Assembly (NCBI RefSeq): GCF_009617755.1
Contig: NZ_BGZH01000001.1
Location: forward strand, 744,001-808,000
DNA from: Marinobacter salsuginis
GTDB taxonomy: Bacteria; Pseudomonadota; Gammaproteobacteria; Pseudomonadales; Oleiphilaceae
DNA length: 64,000 nucleotides
Reading direction: 5' to 3'
Below the pieces are notes generated by a model, which saw nothing but the letters and a program-made list of their open reading frames with translations, was not told where the DNA came from and made no database searches. Both the position numbers and the translations under genes were made by a program. Within the stretch, counting starts at the first letter, position 1; the number at the start of each line of letters is the position of its first letter. Of this stretch, positions 1 to 11,943 are shown one piece after another.

Positions 1-449
1 GCGACGTCACCACCCCGTTCCTGGTTGACGGTCAGCTCAAGACCGTCTGCCTGGAAGTCCTCAAAGACGATCCTCAGGCGGGTCAGCGAGGCGAGCGCAT
101 CAAAACGGATGTTCAGATGCTGGAGATTCGCTACAACGACGCCGGTATCAGGGTGACTGATCTGAATGTCCCGAGCGGTGAATGCAGGATCCAGCCAGTA
201 CCACTGGGAGGAAAGACCGCCGATGCTGACATCATGGCCCAGTCGATTGGACAACTCCTGTGCCAGATCATCGCGAAAGCTGTCCACATTCTGGGTTAGC
301 TGGCGCCCAAGCCCGGCGTACAGTGCCAGGAGCACAAGCAGAGCCAACAGCATCCACCAGATCAGACTGGCTAGCCGCGCCAATAGCCGAACTGGAGGAC
401 TCTCGGGCAGGTTCTCCGGAAGCGGCGGTTCGTGATCAGCGGAGGACAT
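1..449 (-). CDS. yhdP: YhdP/AsmA-like envelope protein, N-terminal part (cut by window edge)
   Basis: Reading from the ATG at 449, about 149 codons stay open to the window edge. The protein begins with a proline-rich cytoplasmic leader, followed by one strong membrane segment at about residues 29-48 (LIWWMLLALLVLLALYAGL) and the start of a periplasmic domain (SIGGLSSQWYWLDPAF). This is the layout of the YhdP/TamB/AsmA-like family, which spans the periplasm and helps move phospholipids to the outer membrane. Full members are around 1,200-1,300 residues, so only about a tenth is visible. It starts 40 bp after the rng stop, on the same strand, as in the rng-yhdP order of many gammaproteobacteria. 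The family call rests on position plus the N-terminal layout. Confidence 0.8.
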   Translation of the reverse strand, partial: MSSADHEPPLPENLPESPPVRLLARLASLIWWMLLALLVLLALYAGLGRQLTQNVDSFRDDLAQELSNRLGHDVSIGGLSSQWYWLDPAFTARDIQISHPDTGVVVANLQHLNIRFDALASLTRLRIVFEDFQADGLELTVNQERGGDV

Positions 450-489
450 CCAGGCCCCTTAACCCGGTAACCGGCGCGGTTTCCCGGGT

Positions 490-1971
490 TCAGAGCAGAA
501 CCACATCATACTGCTCCTGGCTGTAGAACGGCTCCACTTGGAACCGAATGGTCTTGCTGATGAAAGTCTCAAGATCGGCGACGTTGTCAGACTCCTCATC
601 CAGCAGGCGGTCCACCACGCTCTGGGAGGCCATCACCAGATAGCTTTCGGCATCGTAGGCACGATTGACCCGAAGAATTTCCCGGAAAACTTCATAACAC
701 ACGGTTTCGGTGGTTTTCAGGAAACCGCGTCCGTCACAGATCGGGCAGGGTTCGCAAAGCACCTGGCCCAGGCTCTCGGTGGTGCGCTTGCGGGTCATTT
801 CCACCAGGCCCAGCTCGGACACCCCGGTAATCTTGGTCTTGGCGTGATCCCGTTCCAGCATCTTTTCCAGCATCCGGTGCACCTGGCGCTGGTGCTCGGG
901 ATCTTCCATGTCGATGAAATCGATGATTATGATACCGCCCAGGTTCCGCAACCGAAGCTGGCGGCTGATCGCCCGGGCTGCTTCCAGATTGGTCTTGAAA
1001 ATGGTCTCTTCCAGGTTACGGTGACCAACAAACGCGCCGGTGTTGATATCGATAGTGGTCATGGCCTCGGTCTGGTCGATGATCACATAACCGCCGGACT
1101 TGAGCTGGACCTTTCGGCTCAGGGCTTTCTGGATTTCATCTTCCACCGAGTAGAGGTCAAAGATGGGCCGCTCGCCGGGGTAGTACTCTACCTTGTCGGC
1201 GAATTCCGTAACGAACTCTTCAACAAACTCCATCACCCTCTGGTGGCTCTCGCGGCTGTCGATGCGTACCTTTTCAGTCTGCGGTCGGATCAGGTCACGG
1301 ATGGTGCGGATAAACAGCGGCAAATCCTGGTATACAACGGCCGGGGCCTGAACCCGGGCAATTCGCTCTTGTATGGACTGGCTCAACCGGTGCAGATAGG
1401 CCATATCGCCAATCAGGTCCTCAGGCGAGGCCGCTTCTGCAGCCGTCCGGATGATGTAACCACCCTGAACATCCTGATCTGCCGCTGCCGCCTCCTCGAC
1501 GAGGGTTTTCAGGCGCGCTCGCTCGGCATCATCCTCAATGCGCTGCGAAATGCCAACGTGACTGACGCCGGGCATGAACACCAGATACCTTGAAGGGATT
1601 GAAAGCTGGGTGGTTAGACGGGCGCCCTTGGTACCAATCGGGTCCTTGGTAACCTGAACCACCAGGGACTGGCCCTCCCGGAGCAGGCTGCGGATATCCG
1701 GGACGGTCTTCGGGGTGTCGGCAGGCTCATCGCCATTGGACTGACTCGGAACCACATCGGAGGCATGGATAAATGCAGCCCGTTCCAGACCAATATCGAC
1801 GAACGCGGCTTCCATGCCCGGCAAAACACGCACCACTTTGCCCTTGTAAATGTTACCGACAATGCCTTTCCTGCTGGTGCGCTCTATGTAGGCTTCCTGC
1901 AGCATGCCGTTTTCAACCAGAGCCACCCGCGTTTCCACCGGGGTGACGTTGATAAGAATCTCTTCACTCAT
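490..1971 (-). CDS. rng: Ribonuclease G
   Basis: RNase G is a single-strand endoribonuclease that matures the 5' end of 16S rRNA and takes part in mRNA decay. The 493-residue length is normal for RNase G; the long C-terminal scaffold of RNase E is absent. An S1-type RNA-binding domain sits at about residues 37-125 ([20 protein letters not shown]). The catalytic metal-binding aspartates are visible as TTIDINTG (D308) and IIIIDFIDM (D351). The zinc-link cysteines follow in [11 protein letters not shown] (C406, C409). The start overlaps the maf stop by 4 bp (ATGA), so the two are translationally coupled at the end of the mreBCD-maf-rng operon. Confidence 0.96.
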   Translation of the reverse strand: MSEEILINVTPVETRVALVENGMLQEAYIERTSRKGIVGNIYKGKVVRVLPGMEAAFVDIGLERAAFIHASDVVPSQSNGDEPADTPKTVPDIRSLLREGQSLVVQVTKDPIGTKGARLTTQLSIPSRYLVFMPGVSHVGISQRIEDDAERARLKTLVEEAAAADQDVQGGYIIRTAAEAASPEDLIGDMAYLHRLSQSIQERIARVQAPAVVYQDLPLFIRTIRDLIRPQTEKVRIDSRESHQRVMEFVEEFVTEFADKVEYYPGERPIFDLYSVEDEIQKALSRKVQLKSGGYVIIDQTEAMTTIDINTGAFVGHRNLEETIFKTNLEAARAISRQLRLRNLGGIIIIDFIDMEDPEHQRQVHRMLEKMLERDHAKTKITGVSELGLVEMTRKRTTESLGQVLCEPCPICDGRGFLKTTETVCYEVFREILRVNRAYDAESYLVMASQSVVDRLLDEESDNVADLETFISKTIRFQVEPFYSQEQYDVVLL

Positions 1972-2573
1972 AATGTTTGGCTCTCCAGACTGCGCGGCCA
2001 GTTTTTCCAGACCGGGTAACCGGCACCAGCCAACAACGCGGCGGTTTCCTGCAGCGGCAGGCCAACCACGGCACTGTAGCTACCCCGGAGCTCATTAACA
2101 AAAATACCACCAAGGCCCTGAATTCCATAACTTCCGGCCTTGTCCATGGGTTCGCCGCTGGCCACGTAAGCATCAATCTCTTCGGAGGAGAGATCCCGGA
2201 AACAGACTTCCGTTGTGACCAGAACGGATTGGCATTGCCCATCGTTGGCCAGCGCCACGGCAGTCATCACCTGGTGCGTCGCGCCCGAAAGACGGGCCAG
2301 GGTTTCCCGGGCATCCGCCGCGTCTGTGGGCTTACCAAGGATTCTTCCATCGAGCACCACTGAAGTGTCCGACCCCAGAACCAGGCATTGCGGCGCGGAT
2401 TCGGCCACAGCCAGCGCCTTCTCCCGGGCTAAACGTTCCACATAATGTTGCGGCGTTTCATCGACTTCCGCTGTTTCGTCGATGTCCGCCGGACGAACCG
2501 AAAATTTCAGGCCGATTTGCTGCAACAGCTCCGCCCGGCGCGGCGAAGCCGAAGCAAGAATGATGGATGGCAT
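1968..2573 (-). CDS. maf: Maf-type nucleoside triphosphate pyrophosphatase (YhdE-like)
   Basis: Maf proteins hydrolyse non-canonical or excess nucleoside triphosphates to the monophosphate and pyrophosphate; the YhdE branch prefers dTTP/UTP. The opening motif [13 protein letters not shown] is the family signature and forms the nucleotide-binding loop. [18 protein letters not shown] and [13 protein letters not shown] (the region with metal and base-contacting residues) are also present. The length of 201 residues is typical. It lies 2 bp downstream of mreD and overlaps rng by 4 bp, matching the mreBCD-maf-rng order of E. coli and Pseudomonas. That position supports the YhdE rather than the YceF branch. 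Confidence 0.93.
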   Translation of the reverse strand: MPSIILASASPRRAELLQQIGLKFSVRPADIDETAEVDETPQHYVERLAREKALAVAESAPQCLVLGSDTSVVLDGRILGKPTDAADARETLARLSGATHQVMTAVALANDGQCQSVLVTTEVCFRDLSSEEIDAYVASGEPMDKAGSYGIQGLGGIFVNELRGSYSAVVGLPLQETAALLAGAGYPVWKNWPRSLESQTL

Positions 2574-2575
2574 GG

Positions 2576-3052
2576 CTAACCCAGTTTGCGGTTAATGTTG
2601 TCCAGCAGGATACAGAATACCGGCCACACCAGGGCACTGGTCAGGGCCGGCCAAAGGTAGCTGAACCCGGCGTCATCGGCCCCCAGCAGCTGCTTCACGA
2701 AATGCACCAGCATCTGATTGATGCCCAGCAACAGGAACACCATCAGGCACTGCTGGGGCATCGGATACATGCGCAGACGTTGATGGATGGTAAGCACCAG
2801 AAAGGCGATCAGCGCCATGGCCATGGCATTGACGCCAAGGGGAGTGGCTTCGAGCACATCCAGCAACAAGCCCAGACACCAGGCCAGGAGGATTCCGAAC
2901 TGGGCCGGAGCCCGGAATGTCCAATAGAACACCACCAGCCCCAGCCACTCCGGGCGGAACTCGAACCAACCCACAGGAAACAGGGAAATACTGAACACCA
3001 GTGCAACAACCACGGAGAGCGCGAAAACCGGATAGCTGATTACGGATAACAT
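2576..3052 (-). CDS. mreD: Rod-shape-determining protein MreD
   Basis: MreD is a small integral membrane protein of the elongasome that links MreC/MreB to peptidoglycan synthesis. The 158 residues are almost entirely hydrophobic, with about five predicted membrane spans, for example [18 protein letters not shown] near the N-terminus and [17 protein letters not shown] near the end. Sequence is weakly conserved in this family, so position is the main support: it sits between mreC and maf. The mreC stop and mreD start share one base (TGATG), which implies coupled translation. Confidence 0.92.
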   Translation of the reverse strand: MLSVISYPVFALSVVVALVFSISLFPVGWFEFRPEWLGLVVFYWTFRAPAQFGILLAWCLGLLLDVLEATPLGVNAMAMALIAFLVLTIHQRLRMYPMPQQCLMVFLLLGINQMLVHFVKQLLGADDAGFSYLWPALTSALVWPVFCILLDNINRKLG

Positions 3053-3957
3053 CAGTCCTCCCCTCCCTGGTTGCCGTCATTCTCGGCGTTAGCGGCAGTC
3101 TCACCCTCGACCACCTCGACTTCGATCGGAGAGGCATTCTCCGGCGGGAATACCACCAGTACAAGACGGCTCTGGTTCAGCTGCGCTTTGGGCGACGCTT
3201 CGATGGAAACAAACGGTTCGCCCGGTTCCTTGGAAATACGGCTGACTTCCGCAACCGGGTACCCCCTCGGAAAACGTCCGCCAAGCCCGGAACTGACCAG
3301 CAGATCGCCCTCACGGATATCGGCCGTGTCCGGCACATGAACGAGATCCAGGGTATCGGTATCACCGGTGCCCAGCAGGATTGCGCGCAGGCCGTTGCGC
3401 ACTACCTCCACGGGCACCGCGTGGCTGCTGTCAGAAACCAGCAGAACGCGAGAGGTGATCTGACTACTCTGCACCACCTGCCCCATCAGACCATGGGCAT
3501 CCAGGATTGCCTGGCCCGGCGACAAGCCGTCGCTACGGCCCTTGTTGATGATGATTTCGTGGGAGAAGGGATCCGGGGAAACGCCGACAACCTCACCGAC
3601 AATCACCCGATCATCCAGAACTTCGGAGGAATTCATCAGGCGGCGCAGCTCGTTGTTCTCCGACGCAAGGGCGGCGTATTTGAGGGCGCGACGTTCAAGG
3701 ATCAGCAAACGGGCGCGGAGATCTTCGTTTTCTTCCTGCAGATCCTGTTTGTTTTCGAACAGCCCGGCGACCCAGTCGGTGAATTCGTAAGGCGCATTGC
3801 CCAGCCAGTACACAGGGGCCAGGCCGGTGGCGATGGTGCTTCGCACGGTTGAGAGCTTGTCGAAACGCGCATCGGCAACCACCAGGGCTGCCGATACGAG
3901 AAGAACAATGAGGAGTCTGAAACCGGGAACAGGCCCCTGGACAAAGATGGTTTTAAT
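3052..3957 (-). CDS. mreC: Rod-shape-determining protein MreC (probable ATT start)
   Basis: MreC is a bitopic inner-membrane protein whose periplasmic part scaffolds the cell-wall elongation complex. From the ATT at 3957 the product is 301 residues: a short cytoplasmic start (xKTIFVQGPVPGF), a membrane segment at about residues 13-28 (LLIVLLVSAALVVA), a coiled coil (DLQEENEDLRARLLILE) and two beta domains. No ATG, GTG or TTG lies in frame between the mreB stop and the membrane segment. The first standard start, a GTG at 3882, would remove most of the membrane anchor. A strong Shine-Dalgarno (GGGGAGGG) ends 6 nt before the ATT, so ATT is the best start. A CTG further upstream is the alternative. 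The C-terminus is acidic. Confidence 0.9.
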   Translation of the reverse strand: MKTIFVQGPVPGFRLLIVLLVSAALVVADARFDKLSTVRSTIATGLAPVYWLGNAPYEFTDWVAGLFENKQDLQEENEDLRARLLILERRALKYAALASENNELRRLMNSSEVLDDRVIVGEVVGVSPDPFSHEIIINKGRSDGLSPGQAILDAHGLMGQVVQSSQITSRVLLVSDSSHAVPVEVVRNGLRAILLGTGDTDTLDLVHVPDTADIREGDLLVSSGLGGRFPRGYPVAEVSRISKEPGEPFVSIEASPKAQLNQSRLVLVVFPPENASPIEVEVVEGETAANAENDGNQGGED

Positions 3958-3963
3958 GGCGAG

Positions 3964-3971
3964 CCCTCCCC
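3964..3971 (-). promoter_or_regulatory. Shine-Dalgarno of mreC
   Basis: On the minus strand the sequence reads GGGGAGGG, 6 nt before the ATT codon at 3957-3955 and inside the 20-nt gap after the mreB stop. It decides the start of mreC, because it is correctly spaced only for the ATT that restores the N-terminal membrane anchor. Confidence 0.65.
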
Positions 3972-3977
3972 ACAGGA

Positions 3978-5384
<1,407 letters not shown>

Positions 5385-5672
5385 GTGACCATTTCCCGTG
5401 AGGACATTGAGAAAGTCGCTGTGCTCGCCCGCATTCGTGTGGATGACGAGCAGGTTTCGGCTCTGGAGAAGGATCTGGGCAACATCCTGGATCTGGTTGA
5501 TCAGTTGGGTGCGGCCGACACCGATTCGGTTGCGCCCATGGCCCATCCGCTGGATGCGGTCCAGCGCCTGCGCGCGGACGAGGTAACCGAGACCAATCAG
5601 CGGGAGGCGTTCCAGGCGATTGCGCCGGCTACCGAGAACGGGCTTTATCTGGTTCCCCGAGTGATTGAGTGA
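5385..5672 (+). CDS. gatC: Asp-tRNA(Asn)/Glu-tRNA(Gln) amidotransferase subunit C
   Basis: GatC is the small belt-like subunit that stabilises the GatA-GatB pair. The GTG start at 5385 follows a Shine-Dalgarno (GGGAGGC, 5373-5379) and gives the normal 95-residue protein, opening [29 protein letters not shown] and [14 protein letters not shown] are the conserved family segments. The stop overlaps a possible GTG in the gatA frame, but gatA more likely begins at its ATG 11 bp later. Together with gatA and gatB it forms a complete three-gene operon. Confidence 0.96.
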   Translation: MTISREDIEKVAVLARIRVDDEQVSALEKDLGNILDLVDQLGAADTDSVAPMAHPLDAVQRLRADEVTETNQREAFQAIAPATENGLYLVPRVIE

Positions 5673-5683
5673 AAGGAAACGTC

Positions 5684-7141
5684 ATGCATAGCAAATCTGT
5701 AGCAGAGCTTTCCCGGGATCTGGAGAGCGGCAAGGTGTCCAGCGTTGAGCTGACGCAGGAGTTCCTCGACCGCATTAAGCGGGAAGATTCGAAGTACAAC
5801 AGCTTTATTACCGTGACCGAGGAGCAGGCGCTGGCTGATGCCCGGATGGCGGATGAGCAGCGGGCAGCGGGGAATGCCACGGCCTGGACCGGAGTTCCTT
5901 TCGCGCACAAGGATATTTTCTGTACCAACGGCGTTCGCACCACCTGTGGTTCGAAGATGCTGGAGAATTTTGTTCCGCCCTACGACGCGACCGTTACGGC
6001 GAATTTCCGCCAGGCGGGCGCGGTATGCCTGGGCAAGACCAACATGGACGAGTTCGCCATGGGGTCGTCCAATGAGAACAGTTATTTTGGCGCCGTGACC
6101 AACCCATGGGGATTGAGCGAAGGCAACAAACGTGTGCCGGGCGGGTCGTCTGGCGGGTCGGCTGCGGCGGTTGCGGCTCGACTGACTCCGGCGGCGACGG
6201 CCACGGACACCGGTGGTTCGATCCGTCAGCCGGCGGCGCTGTGTGGTGTTACCGGGCTGAAGCCGACTTATGGCCGGGTATCCCGGTACGGGATGATTGC
6301 CTTTGCCTCCAGTCTGGACCAAGGTGGCACCATGGCCCGCACAGCAGAAGACAATGCGCTTATGCTGAACGTAGTGGCGGGCTTCGATCCGAAAGACTCA
6401 ACGTCCATTGACCGCGAGGTGCCGGATTACACCGCCACGCTGAACGAGCCTTTAAAAGGCCTGAAGATCGGCCTGCCTAAGGAATATTTCAGCGACCAGC
6501 TCAGTCCGGCGATGGAGCAGCAGGTTCGCAACGCGATCAAGGAATACGAGAAGCTGGGCGCCACGGTTAAAGAAGTGTCGCTGCCAAACGCAAAGTTAGC
6601 GATTGCCGCCTATTACGTGATCGCGCCGGCCGAGGCTTCTGCCAACCTGTCACGGTTTGACGGTGTGCGCTATGGCTACCGTTGCGAGGACCCGAAGGAT
6701 CTGATGGATCTGTACACCCGCTCCCGGGCGGAGGGTTTCGGAGAAGAGGTGAAACGTCGGATTCTCGTGGGCACCTACGCCCTGTCCGCCGGCTATTTTG
6801 ATGCCTATTACCTCAAGGCCCAGAAGGTTCGCCGGCTGATCCAGCAGGATTTCATCAATGCCTTCAAGGAAGTGGACGTGCTGATGAGCCCGACCACGCC
6901 CTCGCCGGCCTTTATCCAGGGCGAGAAGACCAGTGATCCTGTGACCATGTATCTGGAGGACGTCTTCACCATCGCCATTAACCTGGCGGGTGTTCCGGCC
7001 ATGTCTGTGCCGGCCGGTTTCGTGGACGGTCTGCCGGTGGGCCTGCAGATCATTGGGGATTATTTCTCAGAGGCCCGTTTGCTGAACGCCGCCCATCAAT
7101 TCCAGCAGGTGACCGACTGGCACCAGCGCGAACCGCAATAA
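5684..7141 (+). CDS. gatA: Asp-tRNA(Asn)/Glu-tRNA(Gln) amidotransferase subunit A
   Basis: GatA is the glutaminase subunit. It releases ammonia from glutamine for transamidation of mischarged Glu-tRNA(Gln) and Asp-tRNA(Asn). The amidase-signature residues are visible: the catalytic lysine in [10 protein letters not shown], the serine-rich [15 protein letters not shown], and the nucleophilic serine in [11 protein letters not shown]. The ATG at 5684 has AAAGGA upstream and gives 485 residues, the usual length. A GTG at 5669, overlapping the gatC stop, is an in-frame alternative. It lies 21 bp upstream of gatB. Confidence 0.97.
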   Translation: MHSKSVAELSRDLESGKVSSVELTQEFLDRIKREDSKYNSFITVTEEQALADARMADEQRAAGNATAWTGVPFAHKDIFCTNGVRTTCGSKMLENFVPPYDATVTANFRQAGAVCLGKTNMDEFAMGSSNENSYFGAVTNPWGLSEGNKRVPGGSSGGSAAAVAARLTPAATATDTGGSIRQPAALCGVTGLKPTYGRVSRYGMIAFASSLDQGGTMARTAEDNALMLNVVAGFDPKDSTSIDREVPDYTATLNEPLKGLKIGLPKEYFSDQLSPAMEQQVRNAIKEYEKLGATVKEVSLPNAKLAIAAYYVIAPAEASANLSRFDGVRYGYRCEDPKDLMDLYTRSRAEGFGEEVKRRILVGTYALSAGYFDAYYLKAQKVRRLIQQDFINAFKEVDVLMSPTTPSPAFIQGEKTSDPVTMYLEDVFTIAINLAGVPAMSVPAGFVDGLPVGLQIIGDYFSEARLLNAAHQFQQVTDWHQREPQ

Positions 7142-7162
7142 GCCCGGGACAGGAGAACGAGT

Positions 7163-8614
7163 ATGCAGTGGGACATTGTGATCGGGCTGGAAATTCACGT
7201 TCAGCTCGCCACCAAAACCAAGATTTTTTCCGGCTCCAGCACCGCTTACGGCGCCGAGCCCAACACTCAGGCCAATGCCGTTGACCTCGCCATGCCCGGC
7301 ACCCTGCCGGTGCCGAATGAGCAGGCTTTCCGGTATGCAGTCATGTTCGGCCTGGCAGTGAATGCCGAGATTGAGCGCCGTTCGGTCTTCGAGCGGAAGA
7401 ACTATTTCTACCCGGACCTGCCCAAGGGCTACCAGACCACCCAGCTTGAGCGCCCGATTGTCGGCCCCGGCTACGTGGACATTGACCTGCCCAACGGTGA
7501 GTCCAAGCGGGTGCGCATTCACCACGCCCACCTGGAAGAGGATGCGGGCAAGTCCCTGCACGAGGATTTCCACGGCATGACCGGTGTTGATCTCAACCGG
7601 GCGGGCACCCCACTGATCGAAGTGGTCACCGAACCGGACATGAACAACGCTGACGAAGCGGTCGCCTTTGCCAAGAAGCTGCACAGCATCGTGACCTCGC
7701 TGGGCATCTGCGACGGCGATATGTCCCAGGGCTCCATGCGGTTTGACGTCAACATTTCGCTGAAACCCAAGGGCTCCGACACATTGGGTACGCGTACCGA
7801 AACCAAGAACCTGAACTCGTTCCGGTTCATGGAACAGGCCATTGCCCACGAAGTCGAGCGGCAGATGGACATTCTGGAAGACGGCGGCAAAATTGTGCAG
7901 GAAACTCGTCTGTACAATGGCGATCGTGATGAGTCCCGTTCCATGCGCACCAAGGAAGAAGCCAACGACTACCGCTACTTCCCCTGCCCGGACCTGTTGC
8001 CGGTGGAGATCGATGACTCGTTCATCGAAGAAGCCCGCAACAGCCTTCCGGAACTGCCGGACGCTCGCAAGGCCCGCTTCAAGGATCAATACGGCCTGAA
8101 CGACTACGACGCTGGCCTGCTCAGCGGCGACTCGAAACTGGCCGCATTCTTCGAAGAAGCCGCCAGCCAGGGCAAAGATGCGAAGCTGGTCGCCAACTGG
8201 ATCCAAGGCGAATTCTCTGCCCGCCTCAATGCGGAAGAGAAATCCGTTGCCGACTCCCCCATCACCGGCGCCCAGTTGGGTGACCTGGTTGTGCGGATTG
8301 CCGACAACACCATCTCATCCGCTGGCGCGAAGAAGGTCTTTGAGGCGCTGTGGACCGGCGAGAACGACAGCGTCGATGCCATCATCGATGCCAAGGGGCT
8401 AAAGCAGGTCTCTGACACTGGTGCCCTGGAAGCCATGGTGGATGAGGTTCTAGCCGGTATGCCGGATCAGGTGGCGCAGTATCAGAACGAGGAAGACCCG
8501 AAGAAGCGCAAGAAGATGCTTGGTGGCTTTATGGGGCCGCTGATGAAGGCCTCCAAGGGTCAGGGGAATCCCAAGCTGTTTAACGAGATTCTTGTTCGCA
8601 AGCTTGGGGGGTAG
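7163..8614 (+). CDS. gatB: Asp-tRNA(Asn)/Glu-tRNA(Gln) amidotransferase subunit B
   Basis: GatB binds the mischarged tRNA and activates its carboxyl group with ATP before amide transfer. The 483 residues open with [20 protein letters not shown]. The kinase-like core signature [13 protein letters not shown] is present, as is [15 protein letters not shown]. The C-terminal tail domain (YqeY-like) ends with [17 protein letters not shown]. The operon gatC-gatA-gatB is complete, which suggests this cell makes Asn-tRNA or Gln-tRNA, or both, by the indirect route. Convergent rimO follows across a palindromic element. Confidence 0.98.
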   Translation: MQWDIVIGLEIHVQLATKTKIFSGSSTAYGAEPNTQANAVDLAMPGTLPVPNEQAFRYAVMFGLAVNAEIERRSVFERKNYFYPDLPKGYQTTQLERPIVGPGYVDIDLPNGESKRVRIHHAHLEEDAGKSLHEDFHGMTGVDLNRAGTPLIEVVTEPDMNNADEAVAFAKKLHSIVTSLGICDGDMSQGSMRFDVNISLKPKGSDTLGTRTETKNLNSFRFMEQAIAHEVERQMDILEDGGKIVQETRLYNGDRDESRSMRTKEEANDYRYFPCPDLLPVEIDDSFIEEARNSLPELPDARKARFKDQYGLNDYDAGLLSGDSKLAAFFEEAASQGKDAKLVANWIQGEFSARLNAEEKSVADSPITGAQLGDLVVRIADNTISSAGAKKVFEALWTGENDSVDAIIDAKGLKQVSDTGALEAMVDEVLAGMPDQVAQYQNEEDPKKRKKMLGGFMGPLMKASKGQGNPKLFNEILVRKLGG

Positions 8615-8672
8615 ACTGCTGGCTTAGGGCCGTAGCTTTTAGTTGCGGCCCTAGCCTTCTCACTTGGGGGAA

Positions 8673-8782
8673 GGCCTCGGCGGGCAGCTTCTCCCAAAAA
8701 CCGCTACGAGCACGTCCATGTGCGCTTGGCGTCGGCCATCCTTGGCCGCCGACATTTTTGGGAGAAGCTGCCCGCCAAGGCC
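8673..8782 (+). repeat. Intergenic palindrome family, copy 2
   Basis: The arms 8673-8700 and 8755-8782 pair at 27 of 28 positions; the left arm includes GGCGGGCAGCTTCTCCC. The 54-nt core carries GCACGTCCATGTGCGCTTG and CGGCCATCCTTGGCCG. It sits between the convergent ends of gatB and rimO, where a bidirectional terminator role is possible. However, no T-run follows the outer stem on either strand. The core is nearly identical to copy 3, although most of the arm sequence differs. Confidence 0.93.
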
Positions 8783-8810
8783 ATGGATCCCTTCGATAAC
8801 TCGCGATAGT

Positions 8811-10157
8811 TCAGACCAAACGAGCCCAAAGATCATGCTCATCGGCATGCTCAACAACGGCCTGAACAATTTCGCCTGGAACAAGGTCAGTCTCGTCGTT
8901 GAGGTAAACCATACCGTCAATCTCCGGCGCATCCGCCTTGGAGCGGCCAATGGCGCCTTCCTCGTCGACCTCATCAATCAGCACGTCAATCGTCTGCCCA
9001 ATTTTGGCCTGCAAGCGGGCTGCTGAAATCTCGGCCTGTTTTTCCATGAAACGGGCCAGACGCTCTTCTTTTACTTCCTCAGGAACCGCGCCTTCCAGCT
9101 CGTTGGCCTTGGCACCTTCCACCGGGCTGTATTTGAACGCGCCAACACGATCCAACTGCGCTTCGTCGAGCCAGTCCAACAGATACTGGAAGTCTTCCTC
9201 GGTTTCACCGGGGAAGCCGACAATGAAGGTGGAGCGAATGGTGAGCTCGGGGCAGATCTCACGCCATTTGCGGATGCGCTCCAGGGTCTTGCTGTCGTGG
9301 GCCGGGCGTTTCATGGCCTTTAGCACTTTCGGGCTGGCGTGCTGGAACGGGATGTCCAGGTACGGCAGGATCTTGCCTTCGGCCATCAGGGGAATGATGT
9401 CGTCCACATGGGGATACGGATAAACGTAATGCAGGCGAACCCAGACACCCAACTCGCCCAGCGCTTCGCACAGGGACTGCATTTTGGTCTTGAGCGGCCT
9501 GCCCTGCCAGAAGCCGGTGCGGTATTTGGTGTCGACGCCGTAGGCCGAGGTGTCTTGGGAGATGACGAGGAGCTCCTTCACACCGGCATCCACCAGGCGC
9601 TGGGCTTCGTCCATCACATCGCCGATGGGGCGGCTCACCAGGTCGCCGCGCATGGACGGGATGATGCAGAAGGTGCAGCGGTGGTTACAGCCCTCTGAGA
9701 TCTTCAAATAGGCATAGTGACGCGGGGTCAGTTTGATGCCCTGAGGCGGGACCAGATCGGTGAACGGGTCGTGTTGCTTTTGCTGGGGCACGAACTGGCG
9801 AACCGCGCCGACCACCTCTTCATAGGCGTGGGGACCGGAAACCGCCAGTACACCGGGATGAGTGGCGCGAATCTTGTCGGCCTCCACGCCCATGCACCCG
9901 GTAACAATCACCTTGCCGTTTTCGCTGATAGCCTCGCCGATGGCGTCCAGGGATTCCTGCTTGGCGGCATCAATAAAACCACAAGTATTTACGACAACGA
10001 TATCTGCGTCGTTGTAGGTGGGCACGACATCGTAGCCGTCCAGCCTCAGCTGGGTGAGGATTCGCTCGGAGTCTACGAGAGCCTTGGGGCAGCCAAGGCT
10101 GATGAAACCGACTTTGCCGTTACCGGAGGAGGCAGGGGTCTGGGTGTTATCTGTCAT
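8811..10157 (-). CDS. rimO: Ribosomal protein S12 methylthiotransferase RimO
   Basis: RimO is a radical-SAM enzyme that adds a methylthio group to the conserved aspartate of ribosomal protein S12. Three parts are seen: an N-terminal UPF0004 domain with [15 protein letters not shown] and [15 protein letters not shown], a radical-SAM domain with the CxxxCxxC cluster motif [16 protein letters not shown], and a C-terminal TRAM domain with [19 protein letters not shown]. The RPSMRG-type and SADAPEIDG segments separate RimO from its relative MiaB, also in this window. The ATG at 10157 is used; a GTG at 10187 would add ten residues. Neither has a clear ribosome-binding site. Confidence 0.96.
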   Translation of the reverse strand: MTDNTQTPASSGNGKVGFISLGCPKALVDSERILTQLRLDGYDVVPTYNDADIVVVNTCGFIDAAKQESLDAIGEAISENGKVIVTGCMGVEADKIRATHPGVLAVSGPHAYEEVVGAVRQFVPQQKQHDPFTDLVPPQGIKLTPRHYAYLKISEGCNHRCTFCIIPSMRGDLVSRPIGDVMDEAQRLVDAGVKELLVISQDTSAYGVDTKYRTGFWQGRPLKTKMQSLCEALGELGVWVRLHYVYPYPHVDDIIPLMAEGKILPYLDIPFQHASPKVLKAMKRPAHDSKTLERIRKWREICPELTIRSTFIVGFPGETEEDFQYLLDWLDEAQLDRVGAFKYSPVEGAKANELEGAVPEEVKEERLARFMEKQAEISAARLQAKIGQTIDVLIDEVDEEGAIGRSKADAPEIDGMVYLNDETDLVPGEIVQAVVEHADEHDLWARLV

Positions 10158-10415
10158 AAAAGGCTTGGAAATCCCGGAGCTCGGCACGAGCCCACAAATG
10201 AATGAAGGCCAGTATTTTACACCAGCTGCGGGATCGGCTGCACCAAGAGTCGAACCGGGAAAAGCAGCAGAATAATCTGACAGACGTCAAAATTTGTGAC
10301 GCCCTGTTCAGAAAGATTTAACAAATCTGCCACTATAGACGGCAGGCTTCTTGCTGATCACAAAGTAAACAACTACACTTTCATGCGCTTAAGTGTTTTT
10401 TTCTGGAAGAGATTT

Positions 10416-10874
10416 ATGGGAAAGGCAGCCTCATTTGCAACCAGACACGCCAGAAGAGTCAACATGAAACCTGTCGCCGCCAAATTGAATTTGCGCAACC
10501 AACAACGGGTGGATGTAGCCACCGACATTACGATTGAGAAACCGGACGGCTGCTGCCTGACCTGTTCGGTGTCCAATCTTTCCCGCACCGGGGTGATGAT
10601 CTCCTGTAATCAGGAGACGGTGAAACAGCTTATACCCGAGCAGAAGGCGCCCGCCCCCGGCAACTGGATTGCGGTAAAAACGCGCTTCGCCGTGCCCGTC
10701 GTCGCCACACAACCGGTTTCTATTATTGCCGACGGCAACATCGTTCACATGAGACGCATCGCCCGGGATGAGTTCCAGCTGGGCATCCAGTTCGCAGAGT
10801 TTGAAGGCAACGGCTTCGACTACGTTGACCGCTACGTCTCCAAACTGTTGGCCGACTCCCGCAATCCGGCCTGA
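10416..10874 (+). CDS. PilZ-domain protein (probable c-di-GMP binder)
   Basis: PilZ domains bind cyclic di-GMP and relay it to motility, adhesion or polysaccharide systems. Both binding motifs are present: RxxxR as RNQQR and D/NxSxxG as NLSRTG, about 25 residues apart. The domain fills the protein, so it is a single-domain adaptor with no output domain of its own. The ATG at 10416 follows GGAAGAG and gives 152 residues. An ATG at 10464 (MKPVAAKLNLRNQQR) directly before the domain is another plausible start, and an upstream extension is possible. Its target cannot be told from the neighbours. Confidence 0.82.
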   Translation: MGKAASFATRHARRVNMKPVAAKLNLRNQQRVDVATDITIEKPDGCCLTCSVSNLSRTGVMISCNQETVKQLIPEQKAPAPGNWIAVKTRFAVPVVATQPVSIIADGNIVHMRRIARDEFQLGIQFAEFEGNGFDYVDRYVSKLLADSRNPA

Positions 10875-11033
10875 ACGTCACCTCTGGCCCACCTCCATTC
10901 AGAGCCTGCCACTGCTATATTGTTATAACGCCAATGTCTAGTTGGGCGTCTTCTTATGCCCTTACCCCCTCTGGTATAGTTGCCGTATTCATTCGCACAG
11001 CCAACACGGCCCGCACGGCGGCAACGGATTATC

Positions 11034-11942
11034 ATGACCACATACAACCTCACGCACCTGAAACAGCTGGAAGCGGAAAGCATCCACATCATCCGGGAAG
11101 TGGCAGCCGAGTTCGACAATCCGGTAATGCTGTACTCCATCGGCAAGGATTCCGCGGTAATGCTCCACCTGGCCCTGAAGGCCTTCTATCCGGGCAAACC
11201 ACCCTTTCCCCTGATGCACATTGATACCACCTGGAAATTCCGGGACATGATCAAGTTCAGGGACAACGTGGCTGATAAGTTTGGCCTCGATCTGATCGTC
11301 CATACAAACCAGGAAGGCGTGGACCAGGGAATCGGCCCCTTTACCCACGGTAGCGCGAAACATACAGATGTCATGAAGACCCAGGCCCTGAAACAGGCAC
11401 TGGACAAGTACAAGTTCGATGCAGCGTTTGGCGGTGCCCGTCGCGATGAGGAAAAATCCCGGGCCAAGGAACGCGTGTATTCGTTCCGGGATGAATACCA
11501 CCGCTGGGACCCCAAGAACCAGCGGCCGGAGCTGTGGAACATCTACAACGGCAAGATCAACAAGGGCGAGAGTATCCGGGTTTTTCCGCTGTCCAACTGG
11601 ACAGAACTGGATATCTGGCAGTACATCTACCTCGAGAACATCGACATCGTTCCGCTTTATTTCGCCGCCGAGCGTCCGGTTGTTGAGCGTGATGGCACCC
11701 TGATCATGGTGGACGACGACCGCATGCCATTGAAGGAAGGCGAAAAACCGATGATGAAATCGGTCCGCTTCCGGACACTGGGCTGCTACCCGCTGACGGG
11801 TGCCATCGAGTCCGAAGCCAACACGCTTCCGGACATTATCCAGGAAATGTTGCTGGCCAAGAGCTCCGAGCGCCAGGGTCGGGTGATCGACCACGATTCA
11901 GCCGGCTCCATGGAACAGAAAAAGCGGGAAGGGTATTTCTAA
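11034..11942 (+). CDS. cysD: Sulfate adenylyltransferase subunit 2
   Basis: CysD is the catalytic ATP-sulfurylase subunit. It makes adenosine 5'-phosphosulfate (APS) from sulfate and ATP, with the energy supplied by GTP hydrolysis on CysN. The PP-loop is seen as [32 protein letters not shown] and [16 protein letters not shown] are conserved sulfurylase segments. The start [15 protein letters not shown] gives the standard 302 residues. It is separated from cysN by one base, so the pair is an operon that begins assimilatory sulfate reduction. Confidence 0.97.
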   Translation: MTTYNLTHLKQLEAESIHIIREVAAEFDNPVMLYSIGKDSAVMLHLALKAFYPGKPPFPLMHIDTTWKFRDMIKFRDNVADKFGLDLIVHTNQEGVDQGIGPFTHGSAKHTDVMKTQALKQALDKYKFDAAFGGARRDEEKSRAKERVYSFRDEYHRWDPKNQRPELWNIYNGKINKGESIRVFPLSNWTELDIWQYIYLENIDIVPLYFAAERPVVERDGTLIMVDDDRMPLKEGEKPMMKSVRFRTLGCYPLTGAIESEANTLPDIIQEMLLAKSSERQGRVIDHDSAGSMEQKKREGYF

Positions 11943-11943
11943 G

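Noticed and set aside
538..1593. Long open frame opposite rng (351 codons)
   Set aside because: It is antisense to a clear RNase G gene. The translated sequence has no recognisable domain and tracks the codon pattern of rng.
3702..3944. Alternative ATG-started frame covering the mreC 5' end
   Set aside because: It is in another frame and gives a sequence unlike MreC, so it does not solve the missing start codon.
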